Below are positions 7,303-14,522 of a stretch of DNA of 64,000 nt, piece after piece. Position numbers and translations under genes: made by a program. The DNA comes from Lachnoclostridium sp. UBA5890 (lineage in GTDB: Bacteria > Bacillota > Clostridia > Lachnospirales > Lachnospiraceae). Numbering within the stretch: position 1 is the stretch's first letter; each line of letters starts with the position of its first letter. The notes beneath the pieces were generated by a model. It was not told where the DNA came from, ran no database searches, and saw only the letters and a list, made by a program, of their open reading frames with translations. The stretch is from positions 1 through 64,000 of the forward strand of contig DJEU01000025.1 of the NCBI GenBank assembly GCA_002431395.1, given 5' to 3'.

Positions 7303-8316
7303 ATGGACAATTATGAGCCGCCTTATTCAATTTCTGATAAAATGCTTACGCTTGTTTCCAGTATATCAGAAAAGGTTGGAAGAATTGAAATAAGTAAAGA
7401 AATAGAAGCAAAGCCACATTTGAGAAAAAATAATAAGATACATTCTATTTATTCGTCGCTGAAGATAGAGGCAAATTCGTTATCATTAACAGAAGTAAGA
7501 GATGTTATTAATGGTCAGTTGGTAATTGGAAATCAAAAAGAGATTCAAGAAGTAAAAAATGCGTATGCTGCTTATGAAAAAATAGCATATGTTGATCCGT
7601 CGAGTATGGCAGATTTAAAGAAAATACACAAAATTATGACGGATAGGATTATAAATGAGTCGGGAGAATTTAGAACAGGTGCAGAAGGTGTTTTTTCGGG
7701 AGAAGAATGTATTTTTATTGCACCACCAGCAAATATGGTAAATGACTTAATGAGAGATTTGTTATCATGGGTAAAGAAAAATCAAGATAAAATTCATCCG
7801 CTTATTATGTCGGCGGTGTTTCATTATGAATTTGTGTTTATTCATCCATTTGCTGATGGTAACGGTCGAATGGCAAGACTTTGGCATACAATTTTTTTAT
7901 ATCGATGGAGAAAAGTGTTTGAATACATTCCTTTAGAAAATCAAATTGAAAAATTTCAAGAAGATTATTATGAAGCAATTGCACAGTGTCATGTAAATGG
8001 AAATTCAAATGTTTTTATAGAGTTTATGTTGGAGCGTATTGATGAAGTTTTAGAAGAAGTAATCGTGCAGGTTAAAAAGTCAAAGGGTGGTGAAACATCA
8101 GAATATGTAAATCGGTTATTAAGTTGCATGGAATACGATGTGCCATATACTTCAAAAGAGATTTTGCAGTTGTTAGGTTTGAAATCGAAAGAAACACTCC
8201 GAAAAAATTATTTGAATCCAGCTATTGAGGCAGGATTGGTTGGAATGACACTGCCGGATAAACCAAATAGCAAAAATCAGAGGTATATGAAGCAATATAG
8301 TTATATAAATCGTTAA
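7303..8316 (+). CDS. Fic-domain AMPylator-like protein with C-terminal HTH
   Basis: 337 aa. The Fic motif HPFADGNGRMAR is at residues 181-192 with the catalytic His181 and all phosphate-binding residues, so transfer of AMP (or another nucleotide part) to a protein is expected. An N-terminal helix carries SSLKIEAN (51-58), the position of the autoinhibitory S/TxxxE(G/N) motif, placing it with N-terminally inhibited Fic proteins; the usual G after E is an A. Residues 270-330 (SKEILQLLGLKSKETLRKNY) look like a winged helix-turn-helix. ATG 7303 is preferred over GTG 7294 because GAGGTG lies 8 nt upstream of it. Target protein unknown. Confidence 0.88.
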   Translation: MDNYEPPYSISDKMLTLVSSISEKVGRIEISKEIEAKPHLRKNNKIHSIYSSLKIEANSLSLTEVRDVINGQLVIGNQKEIQEVKNAYAAYEKIAYVDPSSMADLKKIHKIMTDRIINESGEFRTGAEGVFSGEECIFIAPPANMVNDLMRDLLSWVKKNQDKIHPLIMSAVFHYEFVFIHPFADGNGRMARLWHTIFLYRWRKVFEYIPLENQIEKFQEDYYEAIAQCHVNGNSNVFIEFMLERIDEVLEEVIVQVKKSKGGETSEYVNRLLSCMEYDVPYTSKEILQLLGLKSKETLRKNYLNPAIEAGLVGMTLPDKPNSKNQRYMKQYSYINR

Positions 8317-8338
8317 GAAAGAAGTACGAAAATAGAAA

Positions 8339-8851
8339 ATGTTAAGATTAGTAAAACTGGAAGAAAAATACAAACAACAATTAAATGAGATGATGGATGA
8401 ATGGACCGCATCAAAGGAGAAAATCATTCCGTGGTCAATCCGAAAGTGCGATTATCACAATTTCGAAACTTATCTGAATGCTTTAGAAGAAAAAGAAGAA
8501 GGTGGGGAAAAGGTTCCGGATTCAACATTTTTCTGCCTTGACACGCAGCGGAATATTTTCGTAGGAGCTGTCAATATCCGGCATTATCTGAATGAAAAAT
8601 TATTGCTTGGGGGTGGACATATCGGAGATGGCATCCGCCCAAGTGAACGTGGAAAAGGTTACGGTACAAAAATGATCGCGCTAGCGCTGGAAGAATGCAG
8701 AAAACTTGGGATAGACCGAGTTTTAATGTGCTGTGATAAGGACAATCCGGCATCCGCAAAAACAATTATCAAAAACCGGGGTGTTTTAGAAAACGAAGTG
8801 TTGGATGATGGGAGTCTGGTGCAAAGATATTGGATTGAGATAAATACATAA
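8339..8851 (+). CDS. GNAT N-acetyltransferase (COG3981-like)
   Basis: 170 aa. Acetyl-CoA loop GGGHIGDGIRPSERGKGYGT and C-terminal ALEECRKLGIDRVLMCCDKD followed by NPASAKTIIKNRG are those of the predicted-acetyltransferase group COG3981. Full length. The start at 8339 follows AAGAAAGAAGTACG with a poor ribosome binding site, 22 nt after the Fic stop. Last gene of the accessory array; a strong stem-loop with a T-run (8899-8944) follows. Confidence 0.85.
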   Translation: MLRLVKLEEKYKQQLNEMMDEWTASKEKIIPWSIRKCDYHNFETYLNALEEKEEGGEKVPDSTFFCLDTQRNIFVGAVNIRHYLNEKLLLGGGHIGDGIRPSERGKGYGTKMIALALEECRKLGIDRVLMCCDKDNPASAKTIIKNRGVLENEVLDDGSLVQRYWIEINT

Positions 8852-8867
8852 GAATAAAAAAGAAAAA

Positions 8868-8881
8868 CGAACAAATGTTCA
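8868..8881 (+). promoter_or_regulatory. LexA (SOS) box upstream of uvrB
   Basis: CGAACAAATGTTCA matches the Gram-positive LexA operator core GAAC-N4-GTTC exactly. It lies 9 nt before the -35 hexamer of the uvrB promoter, a position that allows repression. Known biology: uvrBA is an SOS operon in Firmicutes. Confidence 0.8.
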
Positions 8882-8889
8882 TATTTTTG

Positions 8890-8918
8890 TTGCATTATAA
8901 AACTCATTGTGTTATACT
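8890..8918 (+). promoter_or_regulatory. uvrB promoter
   Basis: TTGCAT (8890-8895), 17-nt spacer, TATACT (8913-8918). The -10 is located in the loop of the terminator hairpin at 8899-8936. Confidence 0.7.
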
Positions 8919-8944
8919 AGTCACACGATGAGTTTTATTTTTTG
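8899..8944 (+). terminator. terminator closing the accessory array
   Basis: AAAACTCATTGTGT (8899-8912) pairs with ACACGATGAGTTTT (8923-8936) with one G-U pair, loop of 10 nt, followed by ATTTTTTT. It overlaps the uvrB promoter, but transcripts from that promoter start after the left arm and cannot form the hairpin. Confidence 0.75.
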
Positions 8945-9002
8945 AGTATATTTTATGATAAACCGTGTGAACATAAGCATAGATGGAGGTGTTTCGATAA
9001 TT

Positions 9003-10988
9003 ATGGATCATTTTGTGTTACATTCGGAATATGAACCGACCGGAGATCAGCCGGAAGCCATTAAAGCACTTGTAGATGGATTTAAAGAAGGAAACCAGTT
9101 TCAGACACTTCTCGGTGTTACCGGTTCCGGAAAGACGTTTACGATGGCAAATGTAATTGAGCAGATGAATAAACCTACCTTGGTCATTGCCCATAATAAG
9201 ACCCTGGCAGCTCAGTTATATGGTGAGTTTAAAGAATTTTTTCCGGAAAATGCGGTAGAATATTTTGTTTCCTATTATGATTATTATCAGCCGGAAGCCT
9301 ATGTGCCATCGACAGATACGTATATCGAAAAGGACTCCGCCATCAATGATGAAATTGATAAACTGCGCCATTCCGCGACAGCAGCACTGACGGAGCGGCG
9401 GGATGTTATTATTATTGCCAGTGTTTCCTGTATTTATGGATTGGGTAGTCCGATTGATTACCAAAATATGACAGTATCACTCCGCCCGGGAATGATGCGC
9501 GAGCGGGATGAAGTGATTCAGAGACTGGTGGAGATCCAGTATACTCGGAATGATATGGATTTTCACCGTGGTACATTCCGGGTACGTGGCGATGTGCTTG
9601 AGATTTTCCCGGCATCAGCGACAGATCGGGCGATACGAGTAGAATTTTTTGGAGATGAAGTAGACCGCATTCAGGAAATTGATGTGCTGACAGGAACACC
9701 ATTGAACAATTTAGAGCATATGGTTGTATTCCCGGCTTCCCATTATGTCGTTTCTCCGGATAAAATGGAAAAAGCGATAACGGGGATAGAGAAAGAATTG
9801 AAAGAGCGTGTCAAATATTTCAAAGCGGAAGACAAATTGATCGAAGCACAGCGAATATCAGAGCGAACACATTTTGATATTGAGATGCTGCGTGAGACGG
9901 GATTTTGTTCCGGCATCGAAAATTATTCGATGCACTTAAATGGCATGAAAGAGGGCGAGATGCCACATACCCTTTTGGACTATTTTCCGGATGATTTTCT
10001 GATCATGGTGGATGAGTCTCATATTACGATTCCACAGATACGAGGAATGTATGCCGGCGACCAGTCGCGGAAAACAACACTTGTAGATTATGGATTTCGT
10101 CTGCCGTCAGCAAAGAGCAATCGTCCGTTAAATTTTGAAGAATTTGAAAGTCATATCAATCAGATGATGTTTGTTTCGGCAACTCCGTCGGAATATGAAG
10201 AATCGCATGAATTGATGCGCACGGAGCAGATTCTTCGTCCTACCGGACTTTTGGATCCGGAAGTGATCGTTCGTCCGGTGGCAGGGCAGGTGGATGATCT
10301 GCTGAAAGAAATTAAAGCGGTAACGAAGAAAAAAGGAAAAGTTTTGGTAACGACGCTTACGAAACGTATGGCAGAAGATTTGACGGATTATTATAAAGAA
10401 GTTGGTGTCCGAGTAAAATATCTGCATTCTGATATCGATACATTGGAAAGAAGTGAGATTATCCGGGATATGCGCTTGGATGTGTTTGATGTTCTGGTTG
10501 GTATTAACTTGCTGCGAGAAGGGCTTGATATACCGGAAGTGAGCCTTGTGGCGATTTTGGATGCGGATAAAGAAGGATTCCTTCGTTCTGAAACCTCGTT
10601 GATACAGACGATTGGGCGTGCAGCCAGAAATGCAGAAGGCCGAGTCATCATGTATGCAGACAAGCGGACGGATTCGATGGATAAGGCGATTTCAGAGACG
10701 GAGCGACGCCGTAAAATTCAGGATGCCTATAATAAGGAACATGGTATTACGCCGCAGACGATTAAGAAGGCGGTCAGAGAGTTGATCCGTATTTCGTCCA
10801 AGGCAGATGCCGGAATGGAAGAATTGCAGAAAGATCCGGAATATATGTCAGAAGAAGAATTGCAGAAACAGATTGCGAAGATTATGAAGAAAATGAACCA
10901 GGCGGCGGCAGAACTCAATTTCGAGCTGGCGGCATCGCTTCGTGATCAGATGATAAAAATGAAAAAGATATTGCAGGAGATGGAATAA
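9003..10988 (+). CDS. uvrB: excinuclease ABC subunit B
   Basis: 661 aa, normal family length. UvrB is the helicase-like subunit of nucleotide excision repair: it receives damaged DNA from UvrA, verifies the lesion and recruits UvrC. Seen: Walker A GVTGSGKT (38-45), the damage-clamping beta-hairpin with YYDYYQPEAYVP (91-102), Walker B DESH (about 337-340), helicase motifs VGINLLREGLDIPEV and QTIGRAARN, and a C-terminal UVR motif for UvrC contact. ATG 9003 follows TGGAGGTG; an ATG at 8955 would add 16 residues not usual for UvrB. It is 1 nt from uvrA and both lie behind an SOS box. Confidence 0.98.
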   Translation: MDHFVLHSEYEPTGDQPEAIKALVDGFKEGNQFQTLLGVTGSGKTFTMANVIEQMNKPTLVIAHNKTLAAQLYGEFKEFFPENAVEYFVSYYDYYQPEAYVPSTDTYIEKDSAINDEIDKLRHSATAALTERRDVIIIASVSCIYGLGSPIDYQNMTVSLRPGMMRERDEVIQRLVEIQYTRNDMDFHRGTFRVRGDVLEIFPASATDRAIRVEFFGDEVDRIQEIDVLTGTPLNNLEHMVVFPASHYVVSPDKMEKAITGIEKELKERVKYFKAEDKLIEAQRISERTHFDIEMLRETGFCSGIENYSMHLNGMKEGEMPHTLLDYFPDDFLIMVDESHITIPQIRGMYAGDQSRKTTLVDYGFRLPSAKSNRPLNFEEFESHINQMMFVSATPSEYEESHELMRTEQILRPTGLLDPEVIVRPVAGQVDDLLKEIKAVTKKKGKVLVTTLTKRMAEDLTDYYKEVGVRVKYLHSDIDTLERSEIIRDMRLDVFDVLVGINLLREGLDIPEVSLVAILDADKEGFLRSETSLIQTIGRAARNAEGRVIMYADKRTDSMDKAISETERRRKIQDAYNKEHGITPQTIKKAVRELIRISSKADAGMEELQKDPEYMSEEELQKQIAKIMKKMNQAAAELNFELAASLRDQMIKMKKILQEME

Positions 10989-10989
10989 A

Positions 10990-13836
10990 ATGGAAAATAA
11001 GAGAATCATACAGATACGAGGAGCAAAAGAGCATAATTTAAAAGGCGTTGATCTGGACATTCCGCGCGATGAATTTGTGGTATTGACAGGGTTGAGTGGC
11101 TCAGGTAAGTCGTCCCTTGCGTTTGATACGATTTATGCAGAAGGGCAGCGACGTTATATGGAATCGCTGTCTTCGTATGCCAGAATGTTTCTTGGACAGA
11201 TGGAAAAGCCAAACGTTGAGAGTATTTCCGGACTTCCTCCAGCGATATCGATCGATCAGAAAACGACGAACCGCAATCCGAGATCTACCGTGGGAACGGT
11301 AACGGAGATTTATGATTATTTTCGTTTGTTATATGCACGTATCGGGATTCCGCATTGCCCAAAATGTGGAAAAGAGATTAAACGGCAGACAGTAGATCAG
11401 ATGGTAGATGAAATTATGAATTTACCGGAACGCACGAAAATACAGCTTTTGGCACCGGTTGTCCGCGGACGTAAAGGAGAGCATGCAAAAGTATTCGAGC
11501 GGGCAAAGAAGAGCGGATATGTACGTGTTATCGTGGATGGAAATATGTACGATCTGTCGGAAGAAATTTCGCTGGAAAAGAATAAAAAGCATAATATTGA
11601 GATCGTGGTGGACCGGCTTGCCATTCGTGCAGGAATTGAAAAGCGTATGGCAGAGTCGATTGAAAGTGTAATGCAGCTTTCCGGAGGTCTGCTTGTGGTA
11701 GATGTGATTGACGGAGAGCCGATTAATTTCAGCCAAAGCTTTTCCTGTCCGGACTGCGGAATCAGTATTGATGAGATTGAACCGAGAAGTTTTTCGTTTA
11801 ACAATCCATTTGGAGCCTGCCCGGTCTGCCATGGAATCGGTTATAAGATGGAGTTCGCTCCGGAACTGATGATCCCGGATCCGTCACTAAGTATTGATGA
11901 TGGAGCTATCGCTGTGCTGGGATGGCAGTCTGTGACAAACGAGGGAAGTTTTACCAGAGCGACGATGGAAGCATTGGCAAAAAAATACAATTTTGACCTT
12001 TCTACCCCTTTTGAAGATTATCCGCAGAATATTCAGGATATCATTCTTCATGGAACGAAGGGAGAAAAAGTGGATGTTCACTATGTGGGACAGCGTGGAC
12101 GTGGTGTGTACAGCATTGAATTTGAAGGATTGATAAAAAATGTTGAGCGGCGCTACCGCGAGACGGCATCGGATACGACAAAGCAGGAATACGAGACGTT
12201 TATGCGCATTACCCCATGTTCAGAATGTGGGGGAAGAAGATTGAAAAAGGAATCTTTGGCTGTTACAGTGGGAGATCGGAATATTGCGGAAATTTGTGAT
12301 TATTCCATCGGCGATTTAAAGAAATTTGTGGATGGTTTGGAATTGACACCGACACAGCTTCAGATTGGTAAATTGATTTTGCGTGAGATCAAATCAAGAC
12401 TTGGTTTCCTTTTGGATGTCGGACTCGAGTATTTATCGTTATCGCGGGCAACGTCATCCTTGTCTGGTGGCGAAGCACAGCGTATTCGTCTGGCAACGCA
12501 GATAGGATCGGGCCTTGTAGGTGTTGCCTACATTTTGGATGAACCGAGCATTGGTCTCCATCAGCGTGACAATGACAAATTGATAAAGACATTGCAGCAT
12601 TTAAAAGACCTTGGAAATACACTGATCGTGGTAGAACATGATGAGGATACGATGCTGGCCGCCGATTATGTGGTAGACATTGGACCGGGAGCCGGAGAGC
12701 ATGGAGGAAAAGTCGTTGCGGCAGGAACGGCAGAGGACATTATGAAATGCGAAGAGTCGGTGACCGGGGCTTATCTCAGCCATCGTATCGTGATTCCTGT
12801 GCCGGAGAAACGGCGCAAGCCAACCGGATATTTAAAAGTAATCGGTGCAAAAGAAAATAATTTAAAAAATATAAATGTAGATATACCTCTGGGTGTATTC
12901 ACCTGCGTGACCGGTGTGTCAGGTTCGGGAAAAAGTTCGCTGGTAAATGAGATTTTGTATAAGACGCTGGCGAAAACGCTGAACCGCGCCAGATGCATTC
13001 CGGGAAAAGTGAAAGAGATCAAGGGCATGGACCAGCTTGATAAGGTCATTAATATTGACCAGTCGCCGATCGGCCGTACGCCGAGATCCAATCCGGCGAC
13101 GTATACCGGAGTGTTTGATATGATCCGTGATCTGTTTGCTGCCACGCCGGACGCAAAGGCAAGAGGTTACAAGAAAGGTAGATTCAGTTTTAATGTGAAG
13201 GGCGGCCGATGTGAAGCCTGCCGCGGAGACGGAATTTTAAAGATTGAGATGAACTTTTTGCCCGATGTATATGTGCCTTGTGAAGTGTGCCATGGCAAAC
13301 GTTACAATCGTGAAACACTGGATGTTTTGTACAAAGGGAAAAGCATTTACGATGTGCTGGATATGACAGTTGAAGAGGCACTTGACTTCTTCAAAAACAT
13401 TCCTTCGATTCATCGCAAGATACAGACGATGTATGATGTCGGATTGTCTTATGTGAAATTGGGACAGCCGTCGACGACGTTATCCGGAGGAGAAGCGCAG
13501 CGTATTAAACTTGCGACAGAACTTAGTAAACGGAGTACCGGAAAAACCATCTATATTTTGGATGAGCCGACTACAGGACTTCATTTTGCGGACGTTCACA
13601 AATTGATCGAGATATTGCAGCGGCTTACCGATGGCGGAAACACGGTACTTGTCATTGAACACAATCTGGATGTGATCAAAACAGCAGACTATATCATTGA
13701 TATCGGACCGGAAGGCGGTGAAAAAGGCGGAACGGTAATCGCCAAGGGTACACCGGAAAAAGTTGCCAAAACAGAAGGCTCCTATACCGGGGAGTATATC
13801 CGTAAAATGCTGCCGCAGAAAGGAAAGAAGAAATGA
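10990..13836 (+). CDS. uvrA: excinuclease ABC subunit A
   Basis: 948 aa, typical. UvrA is the ATP-driven damage sensor of nucleotide excision repair. Two ABC modules are present: Walker A GLSGSGKSS (34-42) and GVSGSGKSS (about 641-649), with signature LSGGEAQRI in each. Zinc-binding cysteines appear as CPDCGISI...CPVCHGIG in the first module and CEACRGDG...CEVCHGKRYN in the second. The start ATAAAATGG follows the uvrB stop by 1 nt, so translation is coupled with GCAGGAGATGG inside uvrB serving as the site. Its last 4 nt overlap the next gene. Confidence 0.98.
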   Translation: MENKRIIQIRGAKEHNLKGVDLDIPRDEFVVLTGLSGSGKSSLAFDTIYAEGQRRYMESLSSYARMFLGQMEKPNVESISGLPPAISIDQKTTNRNPRSTVGTVTEIYDYFRLLYARIGIPHCPKCGKEIKRQTVDQMVDEIMNLPERTKIQLLAPVVRGRKGEHAKVFERAKKSGYVRVIVDGNMYDLSEEISLEKNKKHNIEIVVDRLAIRAGIEKRMAESIESVMQLSGGLLVVDVIDGEPINFSQSFSCPDCGISIDEIEPRSFSFNNPFGACPVCHGIGYKMEFAPELMIPDPSLSIDDGAIAVLGWQSVTNEGSFTRATMEALAKKYNFDLSTPFEDYPQNIQDIILHGTKGEKVDVHYVGQRGRGVYSIEFEGLIKNVERRYRETASDTTKQEYETFMRITPCSECGGRRLKKESLAVTVGDRNIAEICDYSIGDLKKFVDGLELTPTQLQIGKLILREIKSRLGFLLDVGLEYLSLSRATSSLSGGEAQRIRLATQIGSGLVGVAYILDEPSIGLHQRDNDKLIKTLQHLKDLGNTLIVVEHDEDTMLAADYVVDIGPGAGEHGGKVVAAGTAEDIMKCEESVTGAYLSHRIVIPVPEKRRKPTGYLKVIGAKENNLKNINVDIPLGVFTCVTGVSGSGKSSLVNEILYKTLAKTLNRARCIPGKVKEIKGMDQLDKVINIDQSPIGRTPRSNPATYTGVFDMIRDLFAATPDAKARGYKKGRFSFNVKGGRCEACRGDGILKIEMNFLPDVYVPCEVCHGKRYNRETLDVLYKGKSIYDVLDMTVEEALDFFKNIPSIHRKIQTMYDVGLSYVKLGQPSTTLSGGEAQRIKLATELSKRSTGKTIYILDEPTTGLHFADVHKLIEILQRLTDGGNTVLVIEHNLDVIKTADYIIDIGPEGGEKGGTVIAKGTPEKVAKTEGSYTGEYIRKMLPQKGKKK

Positions 13837-14423
13837 AAGAATACTCTTTTTTTGCTATGATGGCAAGAATGAAATACATCGAGAGATGGGCATTGATGAG
13901 AAATTCTGTAAAAGAAAATATCAGTGAGCATTCGCTTGAGGTGGCGATGATCGCACATGCACTGGGAATTATTGCTAATGAAAAGTTTGGAAAAGAAATT
14001 GATCTAGGAAAAATTACGTTAATGGGGCTGTACCATGATGCCAATGAAATCATTACCGGAGATATGCCTACTCCTGTAAAATACTATGACGAAGAGATAC
14101 AAAAGGCATATAAAAAAGTGGAGCGGGTGGCAAGCGTTACCTTGTTAAATCAGCTTCCGGATTATATGCAGCCATATTACCGGGAAATTTTGCTGGAACA
14201 GGCAGGAGAAGAAAGCCTGTGGCGTCTTGTGAAAGGGGCAGATAAATTATCTGCTTTGATCAAGTGTATCGAGGAGAAAAAGGCTGGAAATTCGGAGTTT
14301 TCCACGGCCTATGAAACAATTCTGGAAGCCCTGAAACAGATGGAACTTCCGGAAGTTGACGTGTTTATGGAAGAATTTCTGCCTTCGTATACGAAAACAC
14401 TGGATGATATACAAAAAAAGTGA
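13833..14423 (+). CDS. yfbR: YfbR-type 5'-deoxynucleotidase (HD domain)
   Basis: 196 aa. Residues match Escherichia coli YfbR closely along the whole length: FFAMMARMKYIERWALMRN, ENISEHSLEVAMIAHAL, YHDANEIITGDMPTPVKYY and ADKLSALIKCIEEKKAGN. YfbR removes phosphate from deoxyribonucleoside 5'-monophosphates; the HD metal ligands (H in SEHS, HD in YHDAN, D in GADK) are all present. ATG 13833 overlaps the uvrA stop (ATGA), so it is translated from the uvr mRNA, with GAAAGGAAAGAAG as the site. The link to excision repair suggests clearing or recycling dNMPs released during repair, which is an inference. Confidence 0.92.
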   Translation: MKEYSFFAMMARMKYIERWALMRNSVKENISEHSLEVAMIAHALGIIANEKFGKEIDLGKITLMGLYHDANEIITGDMPTPVKYYDEEIQKAYKKVERVASVTLLNQLPDYMQPYYREILLEQAGEESLWRLVKGADKLSALIKCIEEKKAGNSEFSTAYETILEALKQMELPEVDVFMEEFLPSYTKTLDDIQKK

Positions 14424-14461
14424 AAAAATTTGTTCTAAGACTAGCGATATTTTTACAAGTA

Positions 14462-14470
14462 TGTTATACT
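14462..14470 (+). promoter_or_regulatory. extended -10 promoter of the fusion gene
   Basis: TGTTATACT is an extended -10 (TGN-TATACT) about 50 nt before the start of the gene at 14523. No good -35 lies 17 nt upstream, which is common for extended -10 promoters. Confidence 0.5.
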
Positions 14471-14522
14471 AGTATTATTATAGTGCAGGTAGTAACAATT
14501 TTTGTAAAGGAAGGTACTAAAA

